Source: Deltaproteobacteria bacterium YD0425bin51
Lineage (GTDB): Bacteria > Desulfobacterota > Desulfobacteria > Desulfobacterales > YD0425bin51
DNA length: 44,097 nt
Assembly: GCA_002753225.1 (NCBI GenBank)
Contig: PDZS01000038.1
Span: forward strand, 1 to 44,097
Reading direction: 5' to 3'
Each line of letters opens with the position of its first letter. Within the stretch, counting starts at the first letter, position 1. The translations under genes and the position numbers were made by a program. Of this stretch, positions 1 through 7,597 are shown piece by piece. A model generated the notes under the pieces. The model searched no databases. It worked only from the letters and a program-made list of their open reading frames with translations, and was not told the origin of the DNA.

Positions 1-1050
1 AATCATTTCGCAAGGATTTAACCATGCCCATTCAACTTTACTTGCTAAGTCTTTTGAATCGCCTGCCTTAAAATGTAATCCTGTCTTATTATTTATAATC
101 AGGCTGGACATGACTCCTAAATTACTAGCAATAATTGGCAAAGAATTTGAATAAGCTTCAGGTATTGTCATGGGAAAATTTTCATAGCAGATTGATGGAA
201 GGATTAGGAATTTTGCTTTTGCCATAAAAGAAATTACATGATCTCTGGATATTTGACCTAAAAATTCTATCTCTTTGTTTTGTTTTTTTATTTTAGAATA
301 TAGAGGACCATCTCCTATGATTTTCAAAGGTATTTTTATTTTCAAATTTTCCCACGCAGAAATAATAATATTTATACCTTTTTCATCAGTGAGCCTTCCT
401 ACAAAAAGAGCGTACTCTCCAATCCTTTTTTTAATTTGAAGCTCTGATTTAAAAAAATTAGGTTTTATCAGTATTTTATTATCAGGTAAGCCTCCTTCAA
501 TGAATTTTTGTCTGCTAAAATCTGTTAATGCTATAAAAATATCCACTTTTTTTTTCCATGTATTAAGAATTTGATGAGTTATGTTCATTGCTGAAAGTGT
601 TAAGGATGGCAGGATGCTCCTATAACAAGATCTTAAAACCCCTTTCCAAGGGAAAAGTTTTCCCATACATTGTTCACAAATATTTTGTTGGTACAATAAA
701 TTAGAGTTTAAGCAAAATAGCCTGAAATTATGGAGTGTCTGGATAATTGGAATATTTTTTTTTTTAATTGCATAATAGGCAGAAGGTGAAATAATTGGAA
801 AAGTATTATGAAAATGAACAACATTAGGTTTTGTTTTTTTTACAAATTCAGATAATTCTCTATAAACGTCATGATTCCAAATTGTTTTTGATCCAAGTAT
901 TAAAGGATTCATCTTTTCCAATTCATTGTTATTTTTTGTATAAATCAAAACTTCATGTCCATGATTTTCAAGCAAAGCTTTTTCACTTAAAAAAACATGA
1001 TCTTCTCCACCTGACCATTTATAATAATTATGAATAAGTAAAACTTTCAA
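1..1050 (-). CDS. Glycosyltransferase family 4 (GT-B fold), 3' end outside window
   Basis: The reverse strand is open for 350 codons from a TTG at 1050 to the window edge. The TTG is preceded by AAAGGTG at a normal distance and gives a typical GT4 start, MKVLLIHNYYKWSGGEDHVF. Further in come HFHNTFP, a Cys pair (ICEQCMG) in a segment common to this family, FVGRLTDEKGI (the start of the donor-binding half) and LPSICYENFPMTIPEAYSN (the sugar-nucleotide-binding E-x7-E region). Family knowledge: such enzymes transfer a sugar from an NDP-sugar to lipid-linked or polysaccharide acceptors on the cytoplasmic face. The substrate cannot be read. The end of the protein, normally another 20-60 residues, is missing. 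It diverges from map over a 96-bp gap. Confidence 0.88.
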   Translation of the reverse strand, partial: MKVLLIHNYYKWSGGEDHVFLSEKALLENHGHEVLIYTKNNNELEKMNPLILGSKTIWNHDVYRELSEFVKKTKPNVVHFHNTFPIISPSAYYAIKKKNIPIIQTLHNFRLFCLNSNLLYQQNICEQCMGKLFPWKGVLRSCYRSILPSLTLSAMNITHQILNTWKKKVDIFIALTDFSRQKFIEGGLPDNKILIKPNFFKSELQIKKRIGEYALFVGRLTDEKGINIIISAWENLKIKIPLKIIGDGPLYSKIKKQNKEIEFLGQISRDHVISFMAKAKFLILPSICYENFPMTIPEAYSNSLPIIASNLGVMSSLIINNKTGLHFKAGDSKDLASKVEWAWLNPCEMI

Positions 1051-1070
1051 TTTTTTGCACCTTTTAAATC

Positions 1071-1099
1071 TTGATATCTTTTTGAACAAATAATACTAT
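1071..1099 (+). promoter_or_regulatory. Candidate promoter for map
   Basis: In the 96-bp divergent gap, TTGATA (1071-1076) and TACTAT (1094-1099) are 17 bp apart and point toward map. This is a fair but not strong sigma-70 match in AT-rich DNA, where chance matches are common. No clear operator was seen. Confidence 0.25.
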
Positions 1100-1146
1100 T
1101 ATATAAATCAATAATAAAACTTATTTTAGAAATAGGACGTTAGATA

Positions 1147-2040
1147 ATGAAAAAAGATAAAACACCTGATTTAAAAACAGGACGAAATGATCCATGCTTC
1201 TGTGGAAGCGGGCTTAAATATAAGAAATGCTGTTTAGGAAAAGCTAATATAAAACCTCAGAGTATAAAAGATCTTTATTTTAGGAAGCACCAAATCCGTT
1301 TGAAAGAGCCTCGTGATATTGAAGGTATAAAGAAAGCAGGTAAAATAGGACTTGACCTTCTTAATCTTATAGAAGAAAAATTGGGTCCTGGAATGTATAC
1401 AGAAGAAATAAATAAACTATCACATGAATTTTTAGCAAAAAATGGTGCAAAATCAGCGTCACTTCATTATAAAGGTTTTCCTAAAAGTGTTTGTGTTTCA
1501 GTAAATGAAGTTATTTGCCATGGTATTCCGGGCAAAAGAATCATCAAAGATGGAGATATAATAAATGTAGATATTACGCCAATATTAAATGGTTATTATG
1601 CAGATGTAAATAAAACATTTTTTATTGGAACACCTGGAGAAAATGCAAAGAAAATTGTAAAAGTTTCTAAAGAGAGTATGAAAGCAGGAATTGCTATGGT
1701 TAGACCCAATAATACAATTGGAGATATTGGATGGGCTATCCAAACTTATGCTGAAGGTCAGGGATGTTCAGTAGTAAGCGATTTTGTCGGACATGGAGTT
1801 GGATTTATGTTCCATGAGCCTCCCCAAGTGCCTCATTTTGGAAAGAAGGGGGAGGGTGTTATTTTAGTTCCTGGTATGGTTTTCACAATTGAGCCTATGA
1901 TAAATTTAGGGAAAAAAGACGTACGTATTTTAGATGATAAATGGACTGCTGTTACTGCTGATGGTTCTCTATCTGCACAATTTGAGCAAACAATTTTAGT
2001 TACAGAATATGGATTTGAAAGTCTTACACCTTTTGAATAA
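1147..2040 (+). CDS. map: Type I methionine aminopeptidase with N-terminal SEC-C zinc motif
   Basis: This 297-residue enzyme removes the initiator Met from new proteins in the cytosol. Residues 12-29 (GRNDPCFCGSGLKYKKCC) are the SEC-C zinc motif, with ligands C17, C19, C28 and C29. It is found on a subgroup of bacterial MetAPs and on SecA, where it is thought to help ribosome or partner binding. The pita-bread catalytic domain follows with all expected residues: H125 for substrate, and metal ligands D142, D153, H216 (GHGVG), E249 (TIEPM) and E280 (FEQT). The length fits a normal MetAP (about 250) plus the motif. The ribosome site (AGGACG) is weak. The dienoyl-CoA isomerase-like gene follows after 22 bp and may be cotranscribed. 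Confidence 0.96.
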   Translation: MKKDKTPDLKTGRNDPCFCGSGLKYKKCCLGKANIKPQSIKDLYFRKHQIRLKEPRDIEGIKKAGKIGLDLLNLIEEKLGPGMYTEEINKLSHEFLAKNGAKSASLHYKGFPKSVCVSVNEVICHGIPGKRIIKDGDIINVDITPILNGYYADVNKTFFIGTPGENAKKIVKVSKESMKAGIAMVRPNNTIGDIGWAIQTYAEGQGCSVVSDFVGHGVGFMFHEPPQVPHFGKKGEGVILVPGMVFTIEPMINLGKKDVRILDDKWTAVTADGSLSAQFEQTILVTEYGFESLTPFE

Positions 2041-2062
2041 ATTAATATAAGGAGTTAATTTT

Positions 2063-2878
2063 ATGTATCAATTTTACTTAGTAGAGAAAAAACCGCCAAT
2101 TGCTTGGGTTTATCTTAATAGACCTGAAAAGAAAAATGCCATGAATCCTCCTGCATGGAAAGAAACTATTCCCATTTTTGCAGAGTTAGAACAGGACAAA
2201 GAAATTAGGGTAATAATCATAAGTGGCAAGGGTCCATGTTTTTCTGCTGGTATTGATTTAATGGGTATGGTTTCTGAGCTTCCTGAACTTTCAGATAAAG
2301 ATCAAAAGGGAGGGATTAAATGGCAGCTTGTAAATAAAATTCGCGTTCTTCAAGAAGCAATGACATGTATTGAAAGATGTCGTAAACCAGTTATTGCGGC
2401 TATCCATGGTTACTGCATTGGAGCAGGACTTGATATGGTAACTGCTTGTGATATAAGATTATGCACAAAAGATGCTAGCTTTTCTTTAAAAGAAGCTTCT
2501 GTTGGAATTGTAGCTGATGTTGGAGTTCTTCAGCGTATCCCTTTAATCGTTGGACAGGGAATGGCTAGGGAACTTGCATATACTGCAAAAAATATTTCAG
2601 CAACTAGAGCAAAAGAAATTTTACTTGTAAATGAAGTTTTTGATACTCAGGAGGCTTTAATTAAAGCTTCTGAAGAGCTTGCTTTAGAGATTGCCCAAAA
2701 TTCACCGTTAGCTGTATATGCCTCTAAAGAAGTTTTAAATTACTGCGTAGGAAAGTCTATTGATGACGGACTTAAATATGTTTCGTCAATAAGCGCTAAT
2801 ATAATCCCTTCAAATGATTTGATGGAAGCGTTAACTGCATTTCTTGAAAAAAGGAAGCCTAAGTTTACGGGTACATAA
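2063..2878 (+). CDS. Crotonase-family protein, delta(3,5)-delta(2,4)-dienoyl-CoA isomerase type
   Basis: This 271-residue crotonase-fold protein has a clear ribosome site (AAGGAGT). FSAGIDL (60-66) and GYCIGAGLDMVTACD (116-130) form the acyl-CoA oxyanion pocket. D124, E144 (in SLKEASVG) and D152 (in VADVG) match the three acidic residues of the ECH1 dienoyl-CoA isomerase, not the two-Glu set of enoyl-CoA hydratases. Family knowledge: ECH1 moves double bonds during oxidation of unsaturated fatty acids with odd-position double bonds. The isomerase call is therefore supported at residue level, but the actual substrate is inference. It follows map closely and ends in a good terminator. Confidence 0.85.
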   Translation: MYQFYLVEKKPPIAWVYLNRPEKKNAMNPPAWKETIPIFAELEQDKEIRVIIISGKGPCFSAGIDLMGMVSELPELSDKDQKGGIKWQLVNKIRVLQEAMTCIERCRKPVIAAIHGYCIGAGLDMVTACDIRLCTKDASFSLKEASVGIVADVGVLQRIPLIVGQGMARELAYTAKNISATRAKEILLVNEVFDTQEALIKASEELALEIAQNSPLAVYASKEVLNYCVGKSIDDGLKYVSSISANIIPSNDLMEALTAFLEKRKPKFTGT

Positions 2879-2891
2879 TGGAAAGAGATTG

Positions 2892-2964
2892 TGGAATTTT
2901 TTGAATGGAAGATAGCAATGGTTGCAAAGACAATCTTCAAGATATAGGAAATTCCATTTTTTTT
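2892..2964 (+). terminator. Rho-independent terminator after the dienoyl-CoA isomerase gene
   Basis: TGGAATTT (2892-2899) pairs with AAATTCCA (2949-2956). A smaller inner pairing (GAAGAT with ATCTTC) lies between them, and eight T residues follow directly (2957-2964). It begins 14 bp after the stop codon, so it separates this unit from the small-protein gene downstream. Confidence 0.75.
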
Positions 2965-3106
2965 GTGTAACAAATAAATTTGTTAGTTGTAAAAAGATAG
3001 AATTTATGATTTTATGTAGATCATTAATAACTTCATTGCATTTTAGGAGCAATAACAAAATAAACAATCTTGACTAACTAATTAAGTATTGAGAGGAGTT
3101 AATAAA

Positions 3107-3373
3107 ATGGAAGGAAATGAATTGATTTATTCAGTAAACGACATTAGAAGATCAAATTCTTTCGTAGTTAAAACTCATATTAAAGGAGGACCATACAGTA
3201 ATTTAAAATGCCCCCAAGGCCAAGTAGTTGCTTATACGAAAAAGGGGGCAATATGTAGAAATCCACTTCCGAGTTCAGGTGGTGGTGGTGGTGGATCCGG
3301 CTCAAGCGGACCAACACTTGGAGATGTTGCATGTCAATTAGCAATAATGGGTGGCGGACCTGGTAACTGCTGA
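3107..3373 (+). CDS. Small Gly-rich protein ending in Cys; candidate precursor peptide
   Basis: No known family is recognised. The ATG at 3107 is preceded by GAGAGGAGTT at ideal spacing, giving 88 residues. A TTG 18 bp upstream overlaps this ribosome site and is not the start. Residues 1-56 are polar and basic with Cys35 and Cys50. Residues 57-68 are a natural Gly/Ser linker (SSGGGGGGSGSS). Residues 69-88 form a short tail, GPTLGDVACQLAIMGGGPGN then Cys88, with a second Cys at 76. There is no signal peptide or membrane segment. The layout (long leader, flexible linker, short Gly/Cys-rich tail) resembles a ribosomally made precursor peptide. The next gene, 156 bp on, is a Cys-rich protein with a PqqD-like end. 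Precursor status is inference; it could instead be a small metal-binding or structural protein. Confidence 0.7.
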   Translation: MEGNELIYSVNDIRRSNSFVVKTHIKGGPYSNLKCPQGQVVAYTKKGAICRNPLPSSGGGGGGSGSSGPTLGDVACQLAIMGGGPGNC

Positions 3374-3438
3374 ATAGTTTAGAATTCTAGCAACATTAGA
3401 CTTTAGATATAAATATATCTTTTTATTTTAAATGTAAG

Positions 3439-3500
3439 ATTGGTTTTGGTTTATCTTTTTCTTGCAGAATATAGACCTAAAACCAATTTTCATTTTTTTC
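3439..3500 (+). terminator. Hairpin with T-run between the small-protein gene and the Cys-rich protein gene
   Basis: ATTGGTTTTGGT (3439-3450) pairs with ACCTAAAACCAAT (3475-3487) with one bulged base. TTTTCATTTTTTTC follows. The 24-nt loop is large. Because the next gene is on the same strand and starts about 30 bp later, this could be a partial terminator that keeps the small protein far more abundant than the downstream protein. Confidence 0.5.
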
Positions 3501-3529
3501 TTTAGTAAGAGATTTATTTGGGAGGCATG

Positions 3530-4618
3530 ATGAATGATTCGATACGCAAAGACAAAGACATAAAACAAATTGATAGTCCGCTGCCACCCCTTTATTCGAA
3601 ATGGGCATATGAATTGCTGTCAGGTACATTTCCAAACGAAACTGTATGTGATTGCTCAAATTGTGAACAACTTGACAAAAATGGCGTCCTTCCTTTGAAT
3701 GATAACAGCAATTTTCATCCTGAAACAAAATGTTGTACATTTTATCCTGCATTACCCAATTATATGGTAGGCAGAATATTAAAAGATTCAGATATACCTG
3801 CCATGCCTGTAGTAAATCAACGAATAGAAAACGGTTTTGGAATAACGCCACTATATCTATTATGCCCAGATAATGATAGGAGATTTGAAAAAGTAAATTT
3901 TTTTGGCAGAACAAAGGCGTTCACATGTCCTTATTACATTGTAAATAAAGGGTGTTGCGGAATTTGGAAGCATAGAGGAAGTATCTGTGCTACATGGTTT
4001 TGTAAATATTTTCGTGGTAAAGTAGGTTATGATTTTTGGGATAGTATAAAGGGCATTTTTTTAATGATTGAAGAAACAATTTCATTATGGTGTGCTGAGC
4101 AACTTGATATTGGCTGTGACTCGATGGAACAATGTTTAAAGATAGGATGTATATTAAAGGATGGTCCATTAGAACAAGATATGCGTATTGATTCCCGAGA
4201 ACAAAAAAAAAATTGGGGAAATTGGTTTGGAAAAGAAAAAGAGTATTTTATAAAATGCGGTGAACTTGTAGAAAGTTTATCTTGGAAAGATATTAAAAAA
4301 ATTGGCGGAATAAAGTTAGAAACATACGCAAAAATTGTGAAAAAATATTATGACAGATTACTTAACAAAAACATACTAGAACGTCTAAAATTTGGCGGTT
4401 TACATATATTTGAAGTAAAATCTGGCTATTATATCATTTCAATATATAATGATTATGATCGAATTGAAATTCCTATCCCAATTTTTGAAGCACTTCGTTA
4501 TTTTGATGGAAGGCCTATAAATGAAATAATGGCACAGATCAAAAAAGAAAAAAATATTTCTTTTGATGATTCACTTCTTCAATTTTGTATTGATTTTAAA
4601 TTACTTATTACGGTATGA
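3530..4618 (+). CDS. Cys-rich uncharacterised protein with PqqD-like C-terminal domain
   Basis: This 362-residue protein has no assured family. Starts at 3527 and 3530 are both possible; GGGAGG (3520-3525) favours 3530. The N-terminal 160 residues are packed with Cys: CDCSNC (40-45), CC at 68-69, Cys112, Cys133, CC at 142-143, then Cys153 and Cys158 in SICATWFCKYFRGKVG. They read like a YkgJ-style metal or Fe-S cluster domain. The middle is helical and charged. The last 50 residues (about 313-362, including ALRYFDGRPINEIM) resemble the PqqD/winged-helix fold that recognises leader peptides in peptide-modifying systems. No transmembrane segment is seen. With the small Gly/Cys-rich gene just upstream, a role in modifying or handling that protein is plausible but inferred. 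Confidence 0.6.
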   Translation: MNDSIRKDKDIKQIDSPLPPLYSKWAYELLSGTFPNETVCDCSNCEQLDKNGVLPLNDNSNFHPETKCCTFYPALPNYMVGRILKDSDIPAMPVVNQRIENGFGITPLYLLCPDNDRRFEKVNFFGRTKAFTCPYYIVNKGCCGIWKHRGSICATWFCKYFRGKVGYDFWDSIKGIFLMIEETISLWCAEQLDIGCDSMEQCLKIGCILKDGPLEQDMRIDSREQKKNWGNWFGKEKEYFIKCGELVESLSWKDIKKIGGIKLETYAKIVKKYYDRLLNKNILERLKFGGLHIFEVKSGYYIISIYNDYDRIEIPIPIFEALRYFDGRPINEIMAQIKKEKNISFDDSLLQFCIDFKLLITV

Positions 4619-4648
4619 ATAATAAGCTATAAAAATAATTTTATTACA

Positions 4649-5458
4649 TTATCCGTATCTTACTTCATTTAAGGGTGGGGTTGTGTCATCAGTCGAAAAC
4701 TTTTTGATTTTCATCATTTGGAGCAAAAATAAAAAAATATATAATGGATTGAAAATTAAATATCTTTTCCATAATCTTTTAGGCTCATGGATTAATCTAT
4801 AAAACCATTCAAGGCCGATATTTTGTAATGTAGGGGGAGATTGAGGCACAATCCCTGCATGAAAGTCAAAGGCAGCTCCTACTGCAATAAGGGGCATACT
4901 TAGTCTGTTTTTATTTTCGTATATCCAAACATCCTGCTTTGGACACCCCATCCCTACAAATGTTATTGAAGCTCCGCTTTTTTTTATTGTTTCTATAACA
5001 GCCTCATGTTCAGCAATAGATATTCTTTCGAATTTACATGGCAATAAGCCTGCAATAAGAAGTGATGGGAATCTTTTACATAAATTTTCAGATAATTTTT
5101 TTAATACTATTTCCCTGCTTCCATATAAATAAATTTTCAGACCTTCACGTGAAGCCCTTTCACAAATTTTAAGCATTAGAGTTGGTCCATAAACACGATC
5201 TTTCAACTTGGTATTATATAGCAAGTTCAATCCCCATCTAACAGGCTGTCCATCAGGAAGTAGCATATCAAAAGAATTAAGCCTATGCAGGTGAGTTTTA
5301 TCTAAAAATCCTGTAACAATTCCATGAACAGCTATTGGTTCTACATTCATAGGCTCTTTTTTATGAGCGAATGAGATTATTTCATCTGTTGCTGTTTCAT
5401 AATCTATTGCATTTACTAGCACACTTAATATATTATTTTTTTTGTTTTTATTTTTCAT
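4649..5458 (-). CDS. WecG/TagA/CpsF family glycosyltransferase
   Basis: This 269-residue protein has the family's hallmarks in order: LLPDGQPVRWG, VYGPTLM, FVGMGCPKQDVWIYENK and AVGAAFDFHAGIVPQSP, then GLEWFYRLIHEPKRLWKRY near the end. Family knowledge: these enzymes add a sugar such as N-acetylmannosamine or its uronic acid to a lipid-linked intermediate in teichoic acid, enterobacterial common antigen or exopolysaccharide synthesis. The hydrophobic tail (LIFNPLYIFLFLLQ) suits membrane association. It lies convergent with the Cys-rich protein gene (30-bp gap) and divergent from the DUF3795-type gene. No other polysaccharide genes adjoin it, so the polymer is unknown. Confidence 0.9.
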   Translation of the reverse strand: MKNKNKKNNILSVLVNAIDYETATDEIISFAHKKEPMNVEPIAVHGIVTGFLDKTHLHRLNSFDMLLPDGQPVRWGLNLLYNTKLKDRVYGPTLMLKICERASREGLKIYLYGSREIVLKKLSENLCKRFPSLLIAGLLPCKFERISIAEHEAVIETIKKSGASITFVGMGCPKQDVWIYENKNRLSMPLIAVGAAFDFHAGIVPQSPPTLQNIGLEWFYRLIHEPKRLWKRYLIFNPLYIFLFLLQMMKIKKFSTDDTTPPLNEVRYG

Positions 5459-5504
5459 TAAAAATATATTATCTTATATTTTTATTTTTTTACAGGAAAA
5501 ATTT

Positions 5505-5852
5505 ATGAAAGAAATTATTGCAGATAAAAGTTTAGCTAGTTATTGTGGGCTATATTGTGGGGCTTGCAGAAGATATTTAAATGATAGCTGCCCAGGCTGT
5601 CCAAAAAATGATAAAGCATCATGGTGTAAAGTCAGGATGTGCTGTATTGAAAAAAAATATTTAACATGTTCAGATTGCAAAGAAATAAATAATCTATCTG
5701 AATGTACTAAATTAAATAATCTGATATCAAAAATTTTTTCCCTTATATTTCAATCAGACAGAATAGCTTGTCTCAATTTTATTAAAGAAAAAGGAATAGA
5801 TGAATTTGTATCCTATATGACTCAAAATAAAATTATGACTATAAAGAGATAG
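5505..5852 (+). CDS. DUF3795-type small cysteine-rich protein
   Basis: The ATG at 5505, with AGGAAA just upstream, gives 115 residues. An in-frame ATG at 5442 would overlap the divergent glycosyltransferase start and is disfavoured. The N-terminal half has the DUF3795 pattern: SYCGLYCGACRRYL, CPGCPK, SWCKVRMCC and TCSDC. These many Cys residues are likely to bind a metal or Fe-S cluster. The C-terminal half is helical (CLNFIKEKGIDEFV). Function is unknown for this family, which is common in anaerobes. It sits 8 bp before the ABM-domain gene and is probably the first gene of the oxidoreductase operon. Confidence 0.75.
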   Translation: MKEIIADKSLASYCGLYCGACRRYLNDSCPGCPKNDKASWCKVRMCCIEKKYLTCSDCKEINNLSECTKLNNLISKIFSLIFQSDRIACLNFIKEKGIDEFVSYMTQNKIMTIKR

Positions 5853-5860
5853 GAGGGGTT

Positions 5861-6169
5861 ATGCTGATTGTTCATGTTTTTGTTAATGTAAAGAATGAAT
5901 ATATTGAAGCCTTTAAAACAGCTACAATAGAAAATGCGAGTCAAAGCGTTAAAGAACCTGGAATTGCCAGATTTGATCTGATTTGGGAGCAGGATGATCC
6001 AACAAAATTTGTTTTGGTGGAAGTTTATAGGAACAAAGAAGCAACTCTTAAACATAAAGAAACAGCTCACTATAAGAAATGGCGCGATACTGTTGAAAGC
6101 ATGATGGAAAAACCGCGAACAAGCATAAAATATATAAATATTTTTCCAGATGAAAATGGATGGGGATAA
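5861..6169 (+). CDS. ABM (antibiotic biosynthesis monooxygenase) fold protein, YgiN/LsrG-like
   Basis: This 102-residue protein has a strong ribosome site (AGGAGGGG). It has the dimeric alpha-beta barrel pattern of the ABM family: MLIVHVFVNVKNEYIEAF at the start, RFDLIWEQDDPTKFVLVEVY in the centre and HKETAHYKKWRD, as in YgiN (quinol oxidation) and LsrG (autoinducer-2 breakdown). These enzymes need no cofactor. Which substrate is used here cannot be said. Since it sits before an alcohol dehydrogenase and oxidoreductase genes in an anaerobe-like cluster, an isomerase or quinone-handling role is more likely than an O2-dependent one (inference). Confidence 0.85.
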   Translation: MLIVHVFVNVKNEYIEAFKTATIENASQSVKEPGIARFDLIWEQDDPTKFVLVEVYRNKEATLKHKETAHYKKWRDTVESMMEKPRTSIKYINIFPDENGWG

Positions 6170-6174
6170 AGATT

Positions 6175-7329
6175 ATGAGATTTGAGTTTGCTTCAGCGAG
6201 TCAAATAATTTTTGGCGCAGGGACTATAAAAGAACTTCCAAATATATGTTCTCAAATGGGTAAAAATGCTTTTTTAATTTGTGGTAAAGAAGTATCCAGA
6301 TTTCATAAAATCATTGAAAGACTTAATGATCATAAAATAAAAACAGATATTTTTAGTGTGTTAGGAGAACCAACCTCTGAAGTCGTATGTGCTGCTACTG
6401 AAAAAGCAAGAATTTTAAACTGTGATATGGTAATTGGAATAGGAGGTGGAAGCGTAATTGATACAGGTAAAGTAGTTGCAGCACTTTTAAAAAACGAAGG
6501 TGAACTTATAGACTACTTAGAAGTAATTGGCAGAAGTAAATCACTTAAAAATCCTTCTGCTCCTTATATTGCTATTCCAACTACAGCAGGAACAGGAGCT
6601 GAGGTGACGCGAAATTCTGTTATTACTTCAATTGAACATCATGTTAAAGTTAGTATGCGGAGCCTTTTTATGCTTCCAAAAACAGCTATTATTGATCCTG
6701 ATTTAACAGTTTCAATGCCTCCATCTCTTACTGCAAGCACTGGTTTAGATGCTCTTACTCAGCTTATTGAACCTTATGTATCTAATATGTCTAATCCTTT
6801 GACTGATTCTTTATGTCGTGAAGGAATAATAAGGGGATCAAGATCACTTAAAGCTGTTTATAGGGATGGAACAAATATTTCCGGAAGGGAAGATATGGCA
6901 ATAGCCAGTTTATTTAGCGGATTTGCTCTTGCTAATGCAAAACTTGGAGCTGCTCATGGTTTAGCTGCTGCAATTGGCGGAATGCTTCCTGCACCTCATG
7001 GGATTATTTGCGCAAGAGTACTTCCACATGTAATGGAGGCAAATGTATCTGCTTTATGCATCCGTGGTAATGATTCACGATTTATTAGTAGGTATAATGA
7101 GATAGCAAAAATTTTGACAGGAAATAATAATGCAAACTTTAATGATGGAGTGAAATGGATTAAAGAACTTTGTATGGATCTTGATGTAGCGCCTCTTTCT
7201 CAATTTGGTTTAGTAGAAAAAGATTTTAATGTTATTATTGAAAAGACTCAAAGAGCAAGCAGTACAAAAGGAAATCCAATTCAATTAACAGATGAGGAAT
7301 TATATGGAATTTTGGCGAAAGCCGCTTGA
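6175..7329 (+). CDS. Iron-containing (group III) alcohol dehydrogenase
   Basis: The ATG at 6175 follows GGGG at about 9 bp and gives the classical start MRFEFASASQIIFGAG (384 residues). An in-frame ATG at 6160 overlaps the upstream gene. The N-terminal half binds NAD(P) (GIGGGSVIDTGK, 88-99; TTAGTGAEVT, 136-145). The C-terminal half holds the metal site: D192 in GLDALTQ, H261 in AAHGLA and H275 in PAPHG. The position that is His in FucO (DALTH) is Gln196 here, a variation also seen in other members. The reaction is interconversion of an alcohol (or hydroxyacid) and an aldehyde or ketone. It overlaps the ferredoxin gene, so it probably feeds an aldehyde or oxo intermediate to the oxidoreductases downstream (inference). 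Confidence 0.93.
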   Translation: MRFEFASASQIIFGAGTIKELPNICSQMGKNAFLICGKEVSRFHKIIERLNDHKIKTDIFSVLGEPTSEVVCAATEKARILNCDMVIGIGGGSVIDTGKVVAALLKNEGELIDYLEVIGRSKSLKNPSAPYIAIPTTAGTGAEVTRNSVITSIEHHVKVSMRSLFMLPKTAIIDPDLTVSMPPSLTASTGLDALTQLIEPYVSNMSNPLTDSLCREGIIRGSRSLKAVYRDGTNISGREDMAIASLFSGFALANAKLGAAHGLAAAIGGMLPAPHGIICARVLPHVMEANVSALCIRGNDSRFISRYNEIAKILTGNNNANFNDGVKWIKELCMDLDVAPLSQFGLVEKDFNVIIEKTQRASSTKGNPIQLTDEELYGILAKAA

Positions 7330-7597
7330 TGCGGATGATATACATATTACTCGCGGAAATGTTTATGTTTTAGATGATAGATGTAAAGGATGTGGATATT
7401 GTATTGAATTTTGTCCACAGAAAGTTCTAAAAGCTTCTAAAGGTTTTAATAAAAAAGGATATCATTATCCAGAAATTTTAAAACCTAAAGATTGCCTTAA
7501 TTGTCATTATTGTGAAATAATTTGTCCTGATTTTGCTATATATTCAATAGCACAAGTAGTAGCAGAAAAAGGATCAAAAAACGAGGTAAATAAATGA
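7304..7597 (+). CDS. korD: 2-oxoacid:ferredoxin oxidoreductase, ferredoxin-like delta subunit
   Basis: This 97-residue protein starts at the ATG at 7304, preceded by GAGGAAT. It overlaps the end of the alcohol dehydrogenase by 26 bp. Two [4Fe-4S] motifs are visible: CKGCGYCIEFCP and CLNCHYCEIICP. It is the electron-carrying subunit of the KorDABC-type enzyme and passes electrons from the TPP/Fe-S core to soluble ferredoxin or the flavoproteins encoded downstream. Its stop overlaps the korA start (ATGA), which points to coupled translation and fixed stoichiometry. Confidence 0.92.
   Translation: MEFWRKPLDADDIHITRGNVYVLDDRCKGCGYCIEFCPQKVLKASKGFNKKGYHYPEILKPKDCLNCHYCEIICPDFAIYSIAQVVAEKGSKNEVNK

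Noticed and set aside
831..1037. Plus-strand ORF of 68 codons
   Set aside because: It is antisense to the glycosyltransferase, which reads openly on the minus strand with family motifs.
3278..3310. Possible cloning artefact: Gly/Ser linker with a GGATCC site
   Set aside because: The flanking codons, ribosome site and surrounding composition are host-like, and the frame continues smoothly; no vector sequence is present.
4629..4644. Bidirectional terminator between the Cys-rich gene and the WecG-type gene
   Set aside because: The stem is only six A-T pairs with a weak T-run; not enough in AT-rich DNA.
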